A stretch of 64,000 nt of DNA from Pseudomonas moorei. Lineage in GTDB: Bacteria > Pseudomonadota > Gammaproteobacteria > Pseudomonadales > Pseudomonadaceae. The stretch lies in NCBI RefSeq assembly GCF_008801475.1, contig NZ_VZPP01000003.1:310001-374000 (forward strand), written 5' to 3'. The translations under genes were made by a program, and so were the position numbers. Shown one piece after another: positions 1-7,651 of this stretch. The notes under the pieces were generated by a model. It saw only the letters and a list, made by a program, of their open reading frames with translations. It did no database searches and had not been told where the DNA came from. Within the stretch, counting starts at the first letter, position 1; each line of letters begins with the position of its first letter.

Positions 1-117
1 GCCAATCCCATCATTGTTGGAGTCGAAAAACGATTTGACGTGAACCTGATAGATCACCGCATCCTTGTACCAGAGCGGGTCCTTGATGAAAGTGGCTGCC
101 TTGGGTTTCTTCGCCAT
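1..117 (-). CDS. treS: Trehalose synthase TreS, N-terminal fragment (partial)
   Basis: Only the first 39 codons lie in the window; the gene continues past base 1. The start ATG is at 115-117 on the complement, with an AAGGAG ribosome site just upstream. The fragment contains DPLWYKDAVIYQVHVKSFF, the characteristic opening of the GH13 barrel in maltose alpha-D-glucosyltransferases, which interconvert maltose and trehalose in the cytoplasm. In Pseudomonas, TreS is often fused to a maltokinase; that part cannot be seen here. It lies 75 bases downstream of glgE on the same strand, which fits the TreS/Pep2-GlgE pathway turning trehalose into alpha-glucan. Confidence 0.88.
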   Translation of the reverse strand, partial: MAKKPKAATFIKDPLWYKDAVIYQVHVKSFFDSNNDGIG

Positions 118-192
118 TGGGAACTCCTTTCGCATTCGAACTAACCTCTGAGCCGATCACCCATTCAAATGTGGTTATTACCTGTGGTGGAC

Positions 193-2190
193 TCAGGGCG
201 CGGTAATCCGCCAGATCCCGAACGGCTGATGCGCCGGGTCGATCCGCATGAACTGGTACTTGCCGTACCAGGTCCAGCGATGACCGTTCATCAAGTCTTC
301 GCCGTGGGTAGTGGCATCGTCGGGCAAGCCCATTTCCCACAGCGGCAATTCGAAATTCGCCTCCTGCGGGTGATGCGGGTCGAGGTTGACGGCCACCAGG
401 ATGAAATTGCTGCCATCGACGCTGCGTTTGCCGAAATACAGAATGTTGTCGTTCCAGGCGTTGTAGACCTTCAGGCCCAAATGCGTGTGCAGCGCAGGGT
501 TTTGCCGGCGGATGCGATTGAGCTGGGCAATCTCCGCAATGATGTTGCCCGGCGCGGTGAAGTCCCGCGGGCGGATCTCGTACTTCTCGGAATCCAGGTA
601 TTCCTCCTTGCCCGGAATCGCTGCCGACTCACACAACTCAAACCCGGAATACATGCCCCACAACCCCGAGCCCATGGTCGCCAGTGCCGCGCGAATCAGA
701 AACCCGGGGCGGCCGGAATCGTGCAGGAACGCCGGATTGATGTCCGGCGTGTTGACGAAGAAGTTTGGCCGGAAGCATTCACGCCATGGCGACTCGTTCA
801 GCTCGGTGAAATAGGTCGCCAGTTCCTGTTTGGTATTGCGCCAGGTGAAATAGGTGTAGCTCTGGGAGTAACCGACCTTGCCCAGCCGCGCCATCATGGC
901 CGGCGTGGTAAAAGCCTCGGCAAGGAAAATCACCTCGGGATACAACGCACGCACATCGGCGATCAGCCACTGCCAGAACGGCAACGGTTTGGTGTGCGGG
1001 TTGTCGACGCGAAAGAGCTTCACGCCCTCCTCGACCCAGCCCACCACGATATCGCGCAATTCAACCCACAAGCTGGGAATCGCCTCGGCGGAGTAGAAAT
1101 CGACGTTGACGATGTCCTGGTATTTTTTCGGCGGGTTCTCGGCGTATTTGATCGTACCGTCAGGGCGCCAGTTGAACCAACCGGGATGCTGCTGTAGCCA
1201 TGGATGGTCCTGGGAGCACTGAATGGCGAAGTCGAGGGCGATTTCCAGTCCGTATTCAGACGCGGCCACCACCAGTCGGCGGAAGTCTTCACGGGTGCCC
1301 AGTTGCGAATGAATCGCCTCATGGCCGCCCTCTTCGCTACCGATGGCGTAGGGGCTGCCGGGGTCGTTAGGCCCGGCGGTCAGGGAATTGTTCGGGCCTT
1401 TGCGATAGCTGCGACCGATCGGGTGAATCGGCGGGAAATAGAGCACGTCGAAGCCCATGTCCTGAATCATCGGCAAGCGCGAATGCACGTCATTGAAGGT
1501 GCCATGGCGAGCCGGATCATCGGTGATCGAACGTGGGAACAATTCATACCAACTGGCGAACTGCGCCAGTTCGCGTTCGACATCAACCGGAAACTCGGGG
1601 CTCAGACTCAGGTAAGCACGGTGATCGGCCTGGGCCATCAACCCGGCGCTACGGTGGTGCAGGAACAACGCGACCTGCTCGGTTTCGAGCAACCCGCACA
1701 ATTCATGGTGCAGCGCCGCCAGTTGCTCGCTCAGTTGCCCCTCGGTGCGCTCGGCCGCTTGCTGAACGTGAAGGCGACCTTCCTGCAACTCCAGGCTGAC
1801 GGGGACGGAGGCCATGTGCTTTTTTTCCAGCTCATGAAGGAAACTGGCGAATTGATCGATCCAGGCCTCGATACAGAACACATAACGCCCCTGGTCTTCG
1901 ACGCGGAAGCGGCCTTGCCAGCCATTGTTGCCCAGGGCGGTCATGACTTCGCTGTGCCAGACCTCATCGCCCTCGGTGCGCCAACGTACCCGTACCGCGA
2001 GCCGGTCATGGCCGTCGGCATACACTTTACTGGTGACCACCACGTCCTGACCCACCACCGCCTTGACAGCGAATTGCCCGCCGTCGAGGGTCGGCATGGT
2101 GTTTTCAATCACGATCCGTGGCAGCAATAGAGCCTGCGACAGCGGCATGTGCGGGTTGTAGCTCAATTCTGTCGGTTTTTCAGTCGTCAT
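193..2190 (-). CDS. glgE: Alpha-1,4-glucan:maltose-1-phosphate maltosyltransferase GlgE
   Basis: A 665-residue GH13 enzyme of normal family length. GlgE extends alpha-1,4-glucans with maltose from maltose-1-phosphate in the cytoplasm. The catalytic region is intact: the nucleophile Asp is about residue 396 in LFRVDNPHTKP and the acid/base Glu about residue 425 in VIFLAEAF. Their 29-residue spacing is the one I recall for characterised GlgE. The N-terminal 100 or so residues form the beta-sandwich typical of the family. A GGAGAG ribosome site precedes the ATG at 2190. It is probably co-transcribed with treS downstream. In pseudomonads this pathway is linked to osmotic and desiccation stress; no promoter was assigned. 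Confidence 0.95.
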   Translation of the reverse strand: MTTEKPTELSYNPHMPLSQALLLPRIVIENTMPTLDGGQFAVKAVVGQDVVVTSKVYADGHDRLAVRVRWRTEGDEVWHSEVMTALGNNGWQGRFRVEDQGRYVFCIEAWIDQFASFLHELEKKHMASVPVSLELQEGRLHVQQAAERTEGQLSEQLAALHHELCGLLETEQVALFLHHRSAGLMAQADHRAYLSLSPEFPVDVERELAQFASWYELFPRSITDDPARHGTFNDVHSRLPMIQDMGFDVLYFPPIHPIGRSYRKGPNNSLTAGPNDPGSPYAIGSEEGGHEAIHSQLGTREDFRRLVVAASEYGLEIALDFAIQCSQDHPWLQQHPGWFNWRPDGTIKYAENPPKKYQDIVNVDFYSAEAIPSLWVELRDIVVGWVEEGVKLFRVDNPHTKPLPFWQWLIADVRALYPEVIFLAEAFTTPAMMARLGKVGYSQSYTYFTWRNTKQELATYFTELNESPWRECFRPNFFVNTPDINPAFLHDSGRPGFLIRAALATMGSGLWGMYSGFELCESAAIPGKEEYLDSEKYEIRPRDFTAPGNIIAEIAQLNRIRRQNPALHTHLGLKVYNAWNDNILYFGKRSVDGSNFILVAVNLDPHHPQEANFELPLWEMGLPDDATTHGEDLMNGHRWTWYGKYQFMRIDPAHQPFGIWRITAP

Positions 2191-2375
2191 CGAGCATCTC
2201 TCCGTTACGCCCCATGGACGCTCTTGTGTCTGGTTGTCATCCCGATTAACTCACTTAGGTTCCGAGCGCCGGGCGCCCGGAAAAGTTCATCGATAATTGG
2301 CCGGAATCAAATCCGTAGCGTGGCGGTCAATCAACTTAAGCACGACTCACGCCATGTGCCACTGGAGGCTAGACC

Positions 2376-2540
2376 ATGACCAATCCATTCCCGGGCGAAA
2401 CACCCGATCCGAACATCGACAATCCGGTAATCCCACCGACCGACCCACAACCGGTGCCCGAGCAGGAACCACCCGGCACCACGCCTCCACGGGAAGAACC
2501 GCCTGACACCATGCCGCCGGTGATTGTGACGCCGGAATGA
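2376..2540 (+). CDS. Small proline-rich protein (54 aa), unknown function
   Basis: A short ORF with a strong GGAGG ribosome site at 2364-2368, 8 bases before the ATG. The product begins MTNPFPGETPDPNIDNP and ends PPVIVTPE. About one third of the residues are proline, with many Asp/Glu and Thr, no hydrophobic segment and no cysteine, so it is probably disordered and cytoplasmic. It is divergent from glgE and followed by a REP element. I recognise no family. Low complexity makes homology searches weak; the strong ribosome site and clean codon pattern are the arguments that it is real. Confidence 0.6.
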   Translation: MTNPFPGETPDPNIDNPVIPPTDPQPVPEQEPPGTTPPREEPPDTMPPVIVTPE

Positions 2541-2569
2541 CCATAGGCTGACGATCTTTCACCGTTGTA

Positions 2570-2673
2570 CCTGTAGGAGCGAGCCCGAATGCAATGGAAT
2601 ATCGAGCACCGCTGAGTACCTGGTTGCCCGCGTCATCGTTAACGACCTTTGCGAGCAGGCTCGCTCCTACAGG
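2570..2673. repeat. REP/REPIN-type inverted repeat pair
   Basis: A left arm CTGTAGGAGCGAGCCCG at 2571-2587 and a right arm GCGAGCAGGCTCGCTCCTAC at 2651-2670 are inverted copies of the palindromic REP unit that recurs through this window. The pair sits in the gap between the small proline-rich ORF and the convergent mgtC-family gene, a usual location for such elements. Confidence 0.8.
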
Positions 2674-3170
2674 TGGTCGTTCTTCCTTTCGAGCATGTTC
2701 AAGATCCTCGGCACCACACTGAAAATCACCAACGCCAACGCCGTACTGAACACCGCCGTCGCCTCCCTGCCCAACCCGGCGGAGACGCCGATGGCGGCGG
2801 TCATCCATAAGCCGGCGGCGGTGGTCAGGCCTTTTACGTGGCCTTCGTCGCCTTCCTGGTTTTTCAGGATGGTGCCGGCGCCGAGGAAGCCGATGCCGGC
2901 GATGACGCCCTGCACGACCCGGCTCATGGCATCGGCCTGGGAACCGGACATCTGTGGCACCAGCACAAACAGCGCCGCGCCGAGTGCCACCAGCATGTGG
3001 GTACGTACGCCTGCGGCCTTGCCCTTGCTCTCGCGTTCGAAGCCGAGAATGCCGCCCAGGGACGCGGCGATCAGCAGGCGCACGGTGATGCGCGTCAGTT
3101 GGGAAGCGTCGCCGATGTCAGCGAATTCGGCCTGCAGGGTCACCCAGACTTCATGCCACCAGGCGTTCAT
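2667..3170 (-). CDS. MgtC/SapB family inner-membrane protein
   Basis: A 167-residue membrane protein with four to five predicted hydrophobic segments. It shows the MgtC/SapB core: LLIAASLGGILGFERE near residues 32-47, then GVRTHMLVALGAALF and VIAGIGFLGAGTIL. It is shorter than MgtC proteins of about 230 residues because it lacks the C-terminal soluble ACT-like domain. It therefore belongs to the short SapB/YhiD-like branch, whose role is not settled. MgtC itself affects F-type ATPase activity and magnesium-limited growth, but that should not be transferred automatically. An AAGGA ribosome site lies 8 bases before the ATG. Confidence 0.85.
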   Translation of the reverse strand: MNAWWHEVWVTLQAEFADIGDASQLTRITVRLLIAASLGGILGFERESKGKAAGVRTHMLVALGAALFVLVPQMSGSQADAMSRVVQGVIAGIGFLGAGTILKNQEGDEGHVKGLTTAAGLWMTAAIGVSAGLGREATAVFSTALALVIFSVVPRILNMLERKNDHL

Positions 3171-3291
3171 GGCGCTGTCCTTGAGAAGGTCATGGAAGGT
3201 GGACAGCGACGACCATTAATCGGTTGCATAGAACGATGACCGCCGGGTGTGCCCTAAGACTGTAGATCCCGCTGAAAAGAAGGACACTCCC

Positions 3292-3525
3292 ATGACCGTG
3301 CGCATTGAAAACCAGACCTGCTTCTTTACCACCGAAAACGGCGAAGAAATTCGTCTGTGTCCCGACGTCACCATTGTCACCGACGGGGAAAAAGCCATGT
3401 CCGCGGTAGACATCAATGGCAATCGCATTTACATCACCGAAGCAGAAGCCGACGCATTGACCGTAGCAGGCGCGGTGGACGGTCGCCGGCATCTGAAGGC
3501 GACTGACAGTGATTCGGTGATTTGA
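3292..3525 (+). CDS. DUF3203-type small protein
   Basis: A 77-residue soluble protein starting at the ATG at 3292, preceded by AAGAAGGAC. An upstream in-frame GTG at 3247 has no ribosome site and was not chosen. The sequence runs through ENQTCFFTTENGEEI and TIVTDGEKAMSAVDINGN to EAEADALTVAGAVDGR. I associate this pattern with the small Pseudomonas family DUF3203, from memory and not from a search. No catalytic motif or export signal is visible. It stands alone, diverging from the mgtC-family gene. Confidence 0.65.
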   Translation: MTVRIENQTCFFTTENGEEIRLCPDVTIVTDGEKAMSAVDINGNRIYITEAEADALTVAGAVDGRRHLKATDSDSVI

Positions 3526-3720
3526 CTGACCCGAATCAACATTGGCTGCAAACACCTGATATAGCCAACTGCGTGCCGCCGAGGCAGGTGCTTCAACTTG
3601 TCGCAGGATCGCATGCGAACCCCATCTGATCCGGTTTTTATTGCGATACCTGAGTCTGTTATGCAAACAGATGGCCGCTCATAGTGCTCATGCCTGATGG
3701 AGGCTGATGAGCGAAAGACC

Positions 3721-5151
3721 ATGAGCGAGAGAATCCCCGTCCGAACCGTAGAAAGTGCCCCAATCGTAAAAACCCATGAACCTTCACGCCCCAAGATGAA
3801 GGTCAAGACCAGCGACAACCTGATCCACACCCGCAGCTTCACCGGTGTGTTCCGCACCCTGCGCATGAGCGGTGCGGGATTTCTGTTTCTGCTGTTCTTC
3901 GGCACCGTGTGGTTGAACTGGGGTGGGCGCCAAGCAGTGCTCTGGGACCTGTCCGAAAGCAAGTTCCACATCTTCGGCGCGACGTTCTGGCCACAGGATT
4001 TCATCCTGCTCTCGGCCCTGCTGATCATTGCCGCGTTCGGCCTGTTTGCGATCACCGTGTTCGCCGGGCGGGTCTGGTGTGGCTATACCTGCCCGCAAAG
4101 TTCCTGGACCTGGATCTTCATGTGGTGCGAGAAAATCACCGAGGGCGAACGTTACCAGCGCATCAAACTGCAAGCCGCGCCCTGGGGCTTGAACAAGCTC
4201 ATGCGCCGCTCGGCCAAGCACACGCTGTGGCTGGCGATCAGCCTGCTGACCGGCCTGACCTTCGTCGGTTACTTCACGCCGATCCGGCCGCTGGCCGAAG
4301 AACTGCTGACCTTGCAGTTGAGTGGCGTCAGCCTGTTCTGGGTGCTGTTCTTCACCGGCGCCACCTACATCAATGCCGGTTGGCTGCGTGAAGCGGTGTG
4401 CATGCACATGTGCCCCTATGCGCGGTTCCAGAGCGTGATGTTCGACAAGGACACCCTGACCATTTCCTACGACGTCGCCCGGGGCGAAAGCCGTGGCCCG
4501 CGCAAACGCGAGGTCAAACCGGCCGAAGTCGGGCTGGGTGATTGCATTGATTGCCAACTGTGCGTGCAGGTATGCCCGACCGGCATCGACATCCGCGATG
4601 GCTTGCAGATGGAATGCATCGGCTGCGCCGCGTGCATCGACGCCTGTGATTCGATCATGGACAAAATGGGCTACGCTCGCGGGCTGATCAGCTACACCTC
4701 GGAGCACCAACTGCAAGGCGGCAAGACTCATCTGTTGCGTCCACGACTGATCGGCTACACCGCCGTGCTGCTGGTGATGATCGGCGCCTTGGTACTGGCC
4801 TTGGTCGAACGGCCAATGGTGTCGCTGGACGTCAGCAAGGACCGCGGCCTATTCCGCGAGAACAGCCAGGGGCAGATCGAAAACATCTACAGCCTGAAGA
4901 TCATCAACAAGACCCAGCAGCGTCAGGACTACCGCCTGGCATTGGTCGACGGCGAAGGTTTCCAGTTGCAGGGCAAGACTGAACTGAGCCTGGCACCCGG
5001 CGAAATTGTCGATGTGCCGGTGTCGGTGGCAATGACCACGGACCGTCCGGCCAGCAGCTCGCAAAGCATCGCCTTCAAAATCGTCGACAGCGACGAACCC
5101 GGCATCTATAGCGTGGCCAAGAGCCGCTTTGTAGCGCCAATGAACCGCTGA
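3721..5151 (+). CDS. ccoG: CcoG/RdxA/FixG-type cytochrome oxidase accessory protein
   Basis: A 476-residue polyferredoxin in the inner membrane. Several membrane helices occupy the first half, and the motifs WCGYTCPQSSW and CMHMCPYARF follow the NapH/CcoG pattern. Two classical [4Fe-4S] motifs follow near residues 275-315: CIDCQLCVQVCP and CIGCAACIDAC. The C-terminal 130 residues after a further helix are the periplasmic Ig-like domain of CcoG. CcoG proteins assist copper delivery and assembly of cbb3 oxidases. The ATG at 3721 gives the usual MSERIPV start; the in-frame ATG at 3697 would add eight residues. Its neighbour, a MocR regulator, suggests this is the second CcoG linked to the orphan oxidase rather than the one with ccoNOQP. 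Confidence 0.88.
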   Translation: MSERIPVRTVESAPIVKTHEPSRPKMKVKTSDNLIHTRSFTGVFRTLRMSGAGFLFLLFFGTVWLNWGGRQAVLWDLSESKFHIFGATFWPQDFILLSALLIIAAFGLFAITVFAGRVWCGYTCPQSSWTWIFMWCEKITEGERYQRIKLQAAPWGLNKLMRRSAKHTLWLAISLLTGLTFVGYFTPIRPLAEELLTLQLSGVSLFWVLFFTGATYINAGWLREAVCMHMCPYARFQSVMFDKDTLTISYDVARGESRGPRKREVKPAEVGLGDCIDCQLCVQVCPTGIDIRDGLQMECIGCAACIDACDSIMDKMGYARGLISYTSEHQLQGGKTHLLRPRLIGYTAVLLVMIGALVLALVERPMVSLDVSKDRGLFRENSQGQIENIYSLKIINKTQQRQDYRLALVDGEGFQLQGKTELSLAPGEIVDVPVSVAMTTDRPASSSQSIAFKIVDSDEPGIYSVAKSRFVAPMNR

Positions 5152-5170
5152 GCCTTTAAGATGCACAGCT

Positions 5171-5199
5171 TTGTGGCGAGGGAAATTGCACCCTCGCCA
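5171..5199. repeat. Hairpin GTGGCGAGGG / CCCTCGCCAC after ccoG
   Basis: Ten-base perfect arms around a short loop lie just after the ccoG stop. It is not followed by a T-run, so it looks more like a solitary REP-type palindrome than an intrinsic terminator. The same arms occur at the two ends of the repeat at 39655-39791. Confidence 0.6.
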
Positions 5200-5228
5200 C
5201 CGTTATTCGATTCCATTGCGGGATACCG

Positions 5229-6638
5229 ATGAAACGCTACGAAAAATTCGCCGACGACATCGCAGAACTGATCCGCTCCGGTGTCCTGGGCCCCGGACAG
5301 CGCGTGCCATCGGTGCGCTACGCCAGCCAGACCTACGGCGTCAGCCCCTCCACCGTGTTCCAGGCGTATTACCTGCTGGAGCGCCGCGGCTTGATCCGCG
5401 CCCGGCCGCGATCCGGCTACTTCGTCAATGCCCATGCACCGCGACCGTTTTCCGAGCCGGAAATCAGCAGCCAGGTCAACGAATCGACTGAAGTCGACGT
5501 CAGCGAACTGGTGTTCTCGGTCCTCGACTCGATCAAGGACCCGAACACTGTGCCCTTCGGCTCGGCGTTCCCCAGCCCGACCCTGTTTCCGCTGCAACGG
5601 CTGTCGCGATCGCTGGCCAGTGCCAGCCGCGAGATGGACCCGCGCATGGTCGTGACCGATATGTCGCCGGGCAACCCGCAATTGCGTCGGCAAATCGCCC
5701 TGCGCTACATGGTCGGCGGGCTGATGCTGCCCATGGAAGAACTGCTGATCACCAACGGTGCACTGGAAGCGCTGAATCTGTGCCTGCAAGCCGTGACCCA
5801 ACCCGGCGACCTGGTGGCCATCGAAGCCCCGGCGTTCTATGCCTGCCTGCAAATCCTCGAGCGGCTGAAAATCAAAGCCGTGGAAATTCCGGTGCACCCG
5901 CGCGACGGCATCGACCTCGGCGTCCTCGCGCAAACCCTGGACCGCCACCCGATCAAGGCCTGCTGGTGCATGACCAGCTTCCAGAATCCCATGGGCGCCA
6001 CCATGCCCGAGGCGAAGAAACAGGAACTGGTGGAGCTGCTGCGCCGTCACCAGGTACCGCTGATCGAAGACGATGTCTACGCCGAGTTGTATTACGGACA
6101 ACAGGCACCGAAACCGGCCAAGGCGTTTGATACCGAAGGCCTGGTCATGCATTGCGGCTCCTTCGCCAAAAGCCTTGCGCCCGGTTATCGCATTGGCTGG
6201 GTGGCCGCAGGTCGTTACGCGCAGAAAATCGAACGCCTCAAACTCATGACGTCTCTGTGCGCCTCGATGCCGGCTCAGGCCGCCATTGCCGATTACCTGC
6301 AGCACGGCGGTTACGATCGGCATCTGCGCAAACTGCGCTATGCCCTGGAAGAACAACAAAGCGCGATGCTCGCGGCCATCGCTCGCTACTTTCCGGCTCA
6401 GACTCGCGTCAGTCAGCCAGCAGGCGGGTACTTTTTATGGCTGGAATTGCCGGAGCAGATGGATTCGTTGAAGTTGTTTCAAATGGCCCTGGCCCAGGGC
6501 ATCAGTATTGCGCCGGGGCCGATATTCTCGCCGACCCAAAGATTCAGGAATTGCATTCGCTTGAATTACGGGAGCCCGTGGGATGAGGCGGCGGAAAAGG
6601 CGATGGAGACGTTGGGGCGGATTATTCGATCGTTCTGA
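5229..6638 (+). CDS. mpaR: GntR/MocR regulator with aminotransferase-like domain, MpaR-like
   Basis: A 469-residue MocR-type protein. Residues 1-75 are a GntR winged helix (PGQRVPSVRYASQTYGVSPS). Residues from about 110 form a fold-type I aminotransferase domain with the PLP lysine near residue 314 (HCGSFAKSLAPGYRIGW) and the partner motif LIEDDVYAELYY. It lies next to a CcoG-type gene, the same pairing as PA4131/PA4132 in P. aeruginosa. There the MocR protein MpaR controls the orphan oxidase subunit ccoN4 in response to cyanide, as I recall. The mpaR assignment rests on this context and architecture; other MocR proteins look alike. A second MocR protein lies at 47000-48433, in a different context. 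Confidence 0.72.
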   Translation: MKRYEKFADDIAELIRSGVLGPGQRVPSVRYASQTYGVSPSTVFQAYYLLERRGLIRARPRSGYFVNAHAPRPFSEPEISSQVNESTEVDVSELVFSVLDSIKDPNTVPFGSAFPSPTLFPLQRLSRSLASASREMDPRMVVTDMSPGNPQLRRQIALRYMVGGLMLPMEELLITNGALEALNLCLQAVTQPGDLVAIEAPAFYACLQILERLKIKAVEIPVHPRDGIDLGVLAQTLDRHPIKACWCMTSFQNPMGATMPEAKKQELVELLRRHQVPLIEDDVYAELYYGQQAPKPAKAFDTEGLVMHCGSFAKSLAPGYRIGWVAAGRYAQKIERLKLMTSLCASMPAQAAIADYLQHGGYDRHLRKLRYALEEQQSAMLAAIARYFPAQTRVSQPAGGYFLWLELPEQMDSLKLFQMALAQGISIAPGPIFSPTQRFRNCIRLNYGSPWDEAAEKAMETLGRIIRSF

Positions 6639-6666
6639 CGTTCAGATGTCGCTTGAAAGAACGCAA

Positions 6667-6769
6667 TCGCGAGCAGGCTCGCTCCCACAGGGGTACACGG
6701 TCAACCTTGGGAGCGAGCTTGCTCCCAAAGGGTACACGGTCAATTGTGGGAGCGAGCCTGCTCGCGAAG
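6667..6769. repeat. Triple REP array with duplicated linker
   Basis: Three REP units follow one another: GCGAGCAGGCTCGCTCCCAC (6669-6688), TTGGGAGCGAGCTTGCTCCC (6707-6726) and TGTGGGAGCGAGCCTGCTCG (6745-6764). The spacers between units share GGGTACACGGTCAA, at 6691-6704 and 6730-6743. This indicates tandem duplication of a unit of about 39 bases. It fills the gap between two convergent genes. Confidence 0.85.
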
Positions 6770-6800
6770 AGGCCAGACCTGACAGCGACCATCCAGAGGT

Positions 6801-7547
6801 CTAACGTCCACCCCCCAAATCAACGAAGGTCCCGGTCGCGTACGAAGCCTTGTCCGACAGCAACCAGACTATCGCCTCGGCCACTTCATCCGGACGCCCG
6901 CCCCGGGCCATGGGTATCGCCGACTCCAGTTTGCTGACCCGATCAGGGTCGCCGCTCAGTGCGTGGAAATCGGTATAGATATAGCCGGGGCGTACGGCGT
7001 TGACGCGGATGCCTTCGCCGGCCACTTCCTTGGACAGGCCAATGGTGAAGGTGTCGAGTGCGCCCTTGGAGGCGGCGTAGTCGACGTATTCGTTGGGTGC
7101 ACCCAGACGGGCGGCGACCGAGGACACATTGACGATGCTGCCGCCCTGCCCGCCGTGCTTGGGCGACATGCGCAGAATCGCATGCTTGGCGCACAGGACG
7201 GGCGCCAGCACATTGGTCTTGAGGGTTCTGAGGATACGAAATTCGGACATTTCGTCGACACGGGACTTGTGTCCCACGGTACCGGCGTTGTTCACCAGCG
7301 CGGTGACCCGGCCAAGTTCGGTATCAACCCGGTGAAACAGCGCGATCACTTCGTCTTCGATGCTGACATCGGCCCGTACGGCGATGGCCTGGGCACCCAG
7401 CGCGCGGACTTTCTCCAGCACGCCCTGCGCCGCTTGTTCATCGGCCTGATAGTTGATGCAGATCCGGTAACCTTGTTCGGCGGCCAACAGGGCTGTGGCG
7501 GCACCGATGCCGCGACTGCCGCCGGTGATGATAATGACTTTGTCCAT
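6801..7547 (-). CDS. SDR family NAD(P)-dependent oxidoreductase
   Basis: A 248-residue classical short-chain dehydrogenase. The cofactor loop TGGSRGIG covers residues 8-15 and NNAG residues 86-89. The catalytic set is Ser142/143, Tyr157 and Lys161 (YVDYAASKGA). The C terminus keeps the usual ATGTFVDLGGGR ending. The start is taken at the ATG at 7547; upstream sequence in frame belongs to the neighbouring gene's 3' region and has no SDR character. The substrate cannot be told; the sequence resembles glucose/ribitol and 3-oxoacyl-ACP reductase relatives. It is co-directional with the MHYT gene, 104 bases after it. Confidence 0.9.
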   Translation of the reverse strand: MDKVIIITGGSRGIGAATALLAAEQGYRICINYQADEQAAQGVLEKVRALGAQAIAVRADVSIEDEVIALFHRVDTELGRVTALVNNAGTVGHKSRVDEMSEFRILRTLKTNVLAPVLCAKHAILRMSPKHGGQGGSIVNVSSVAARLGAPNEYVDYAASKGALDTFTIGLSKEVAGEGIRVNAVRPGYIYTDFHALSGDPDRVSKLESAIPMARGGRPDEVAEAIVWLLSDKASYATGTFVDLGGGR

Positions 7548-7651
7548 GCAGGCTTTCCCCGTTTCAAGCGTAAGCGTTCCGGGGGCAAGAATAACCGTCC
7601 TCGTCGGTTTTTGCATGAACCTGTCGCCAGCTCCCGGATCACAAACGCCTG

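Noticed and set aside
3697..3720. Earlier in-frame ATG for ccoG
   Set aside because: It lacks a ribosome site, and MSERIPV is the common N terminus of the family; the GGAGG lies inside the proposed extra codons.
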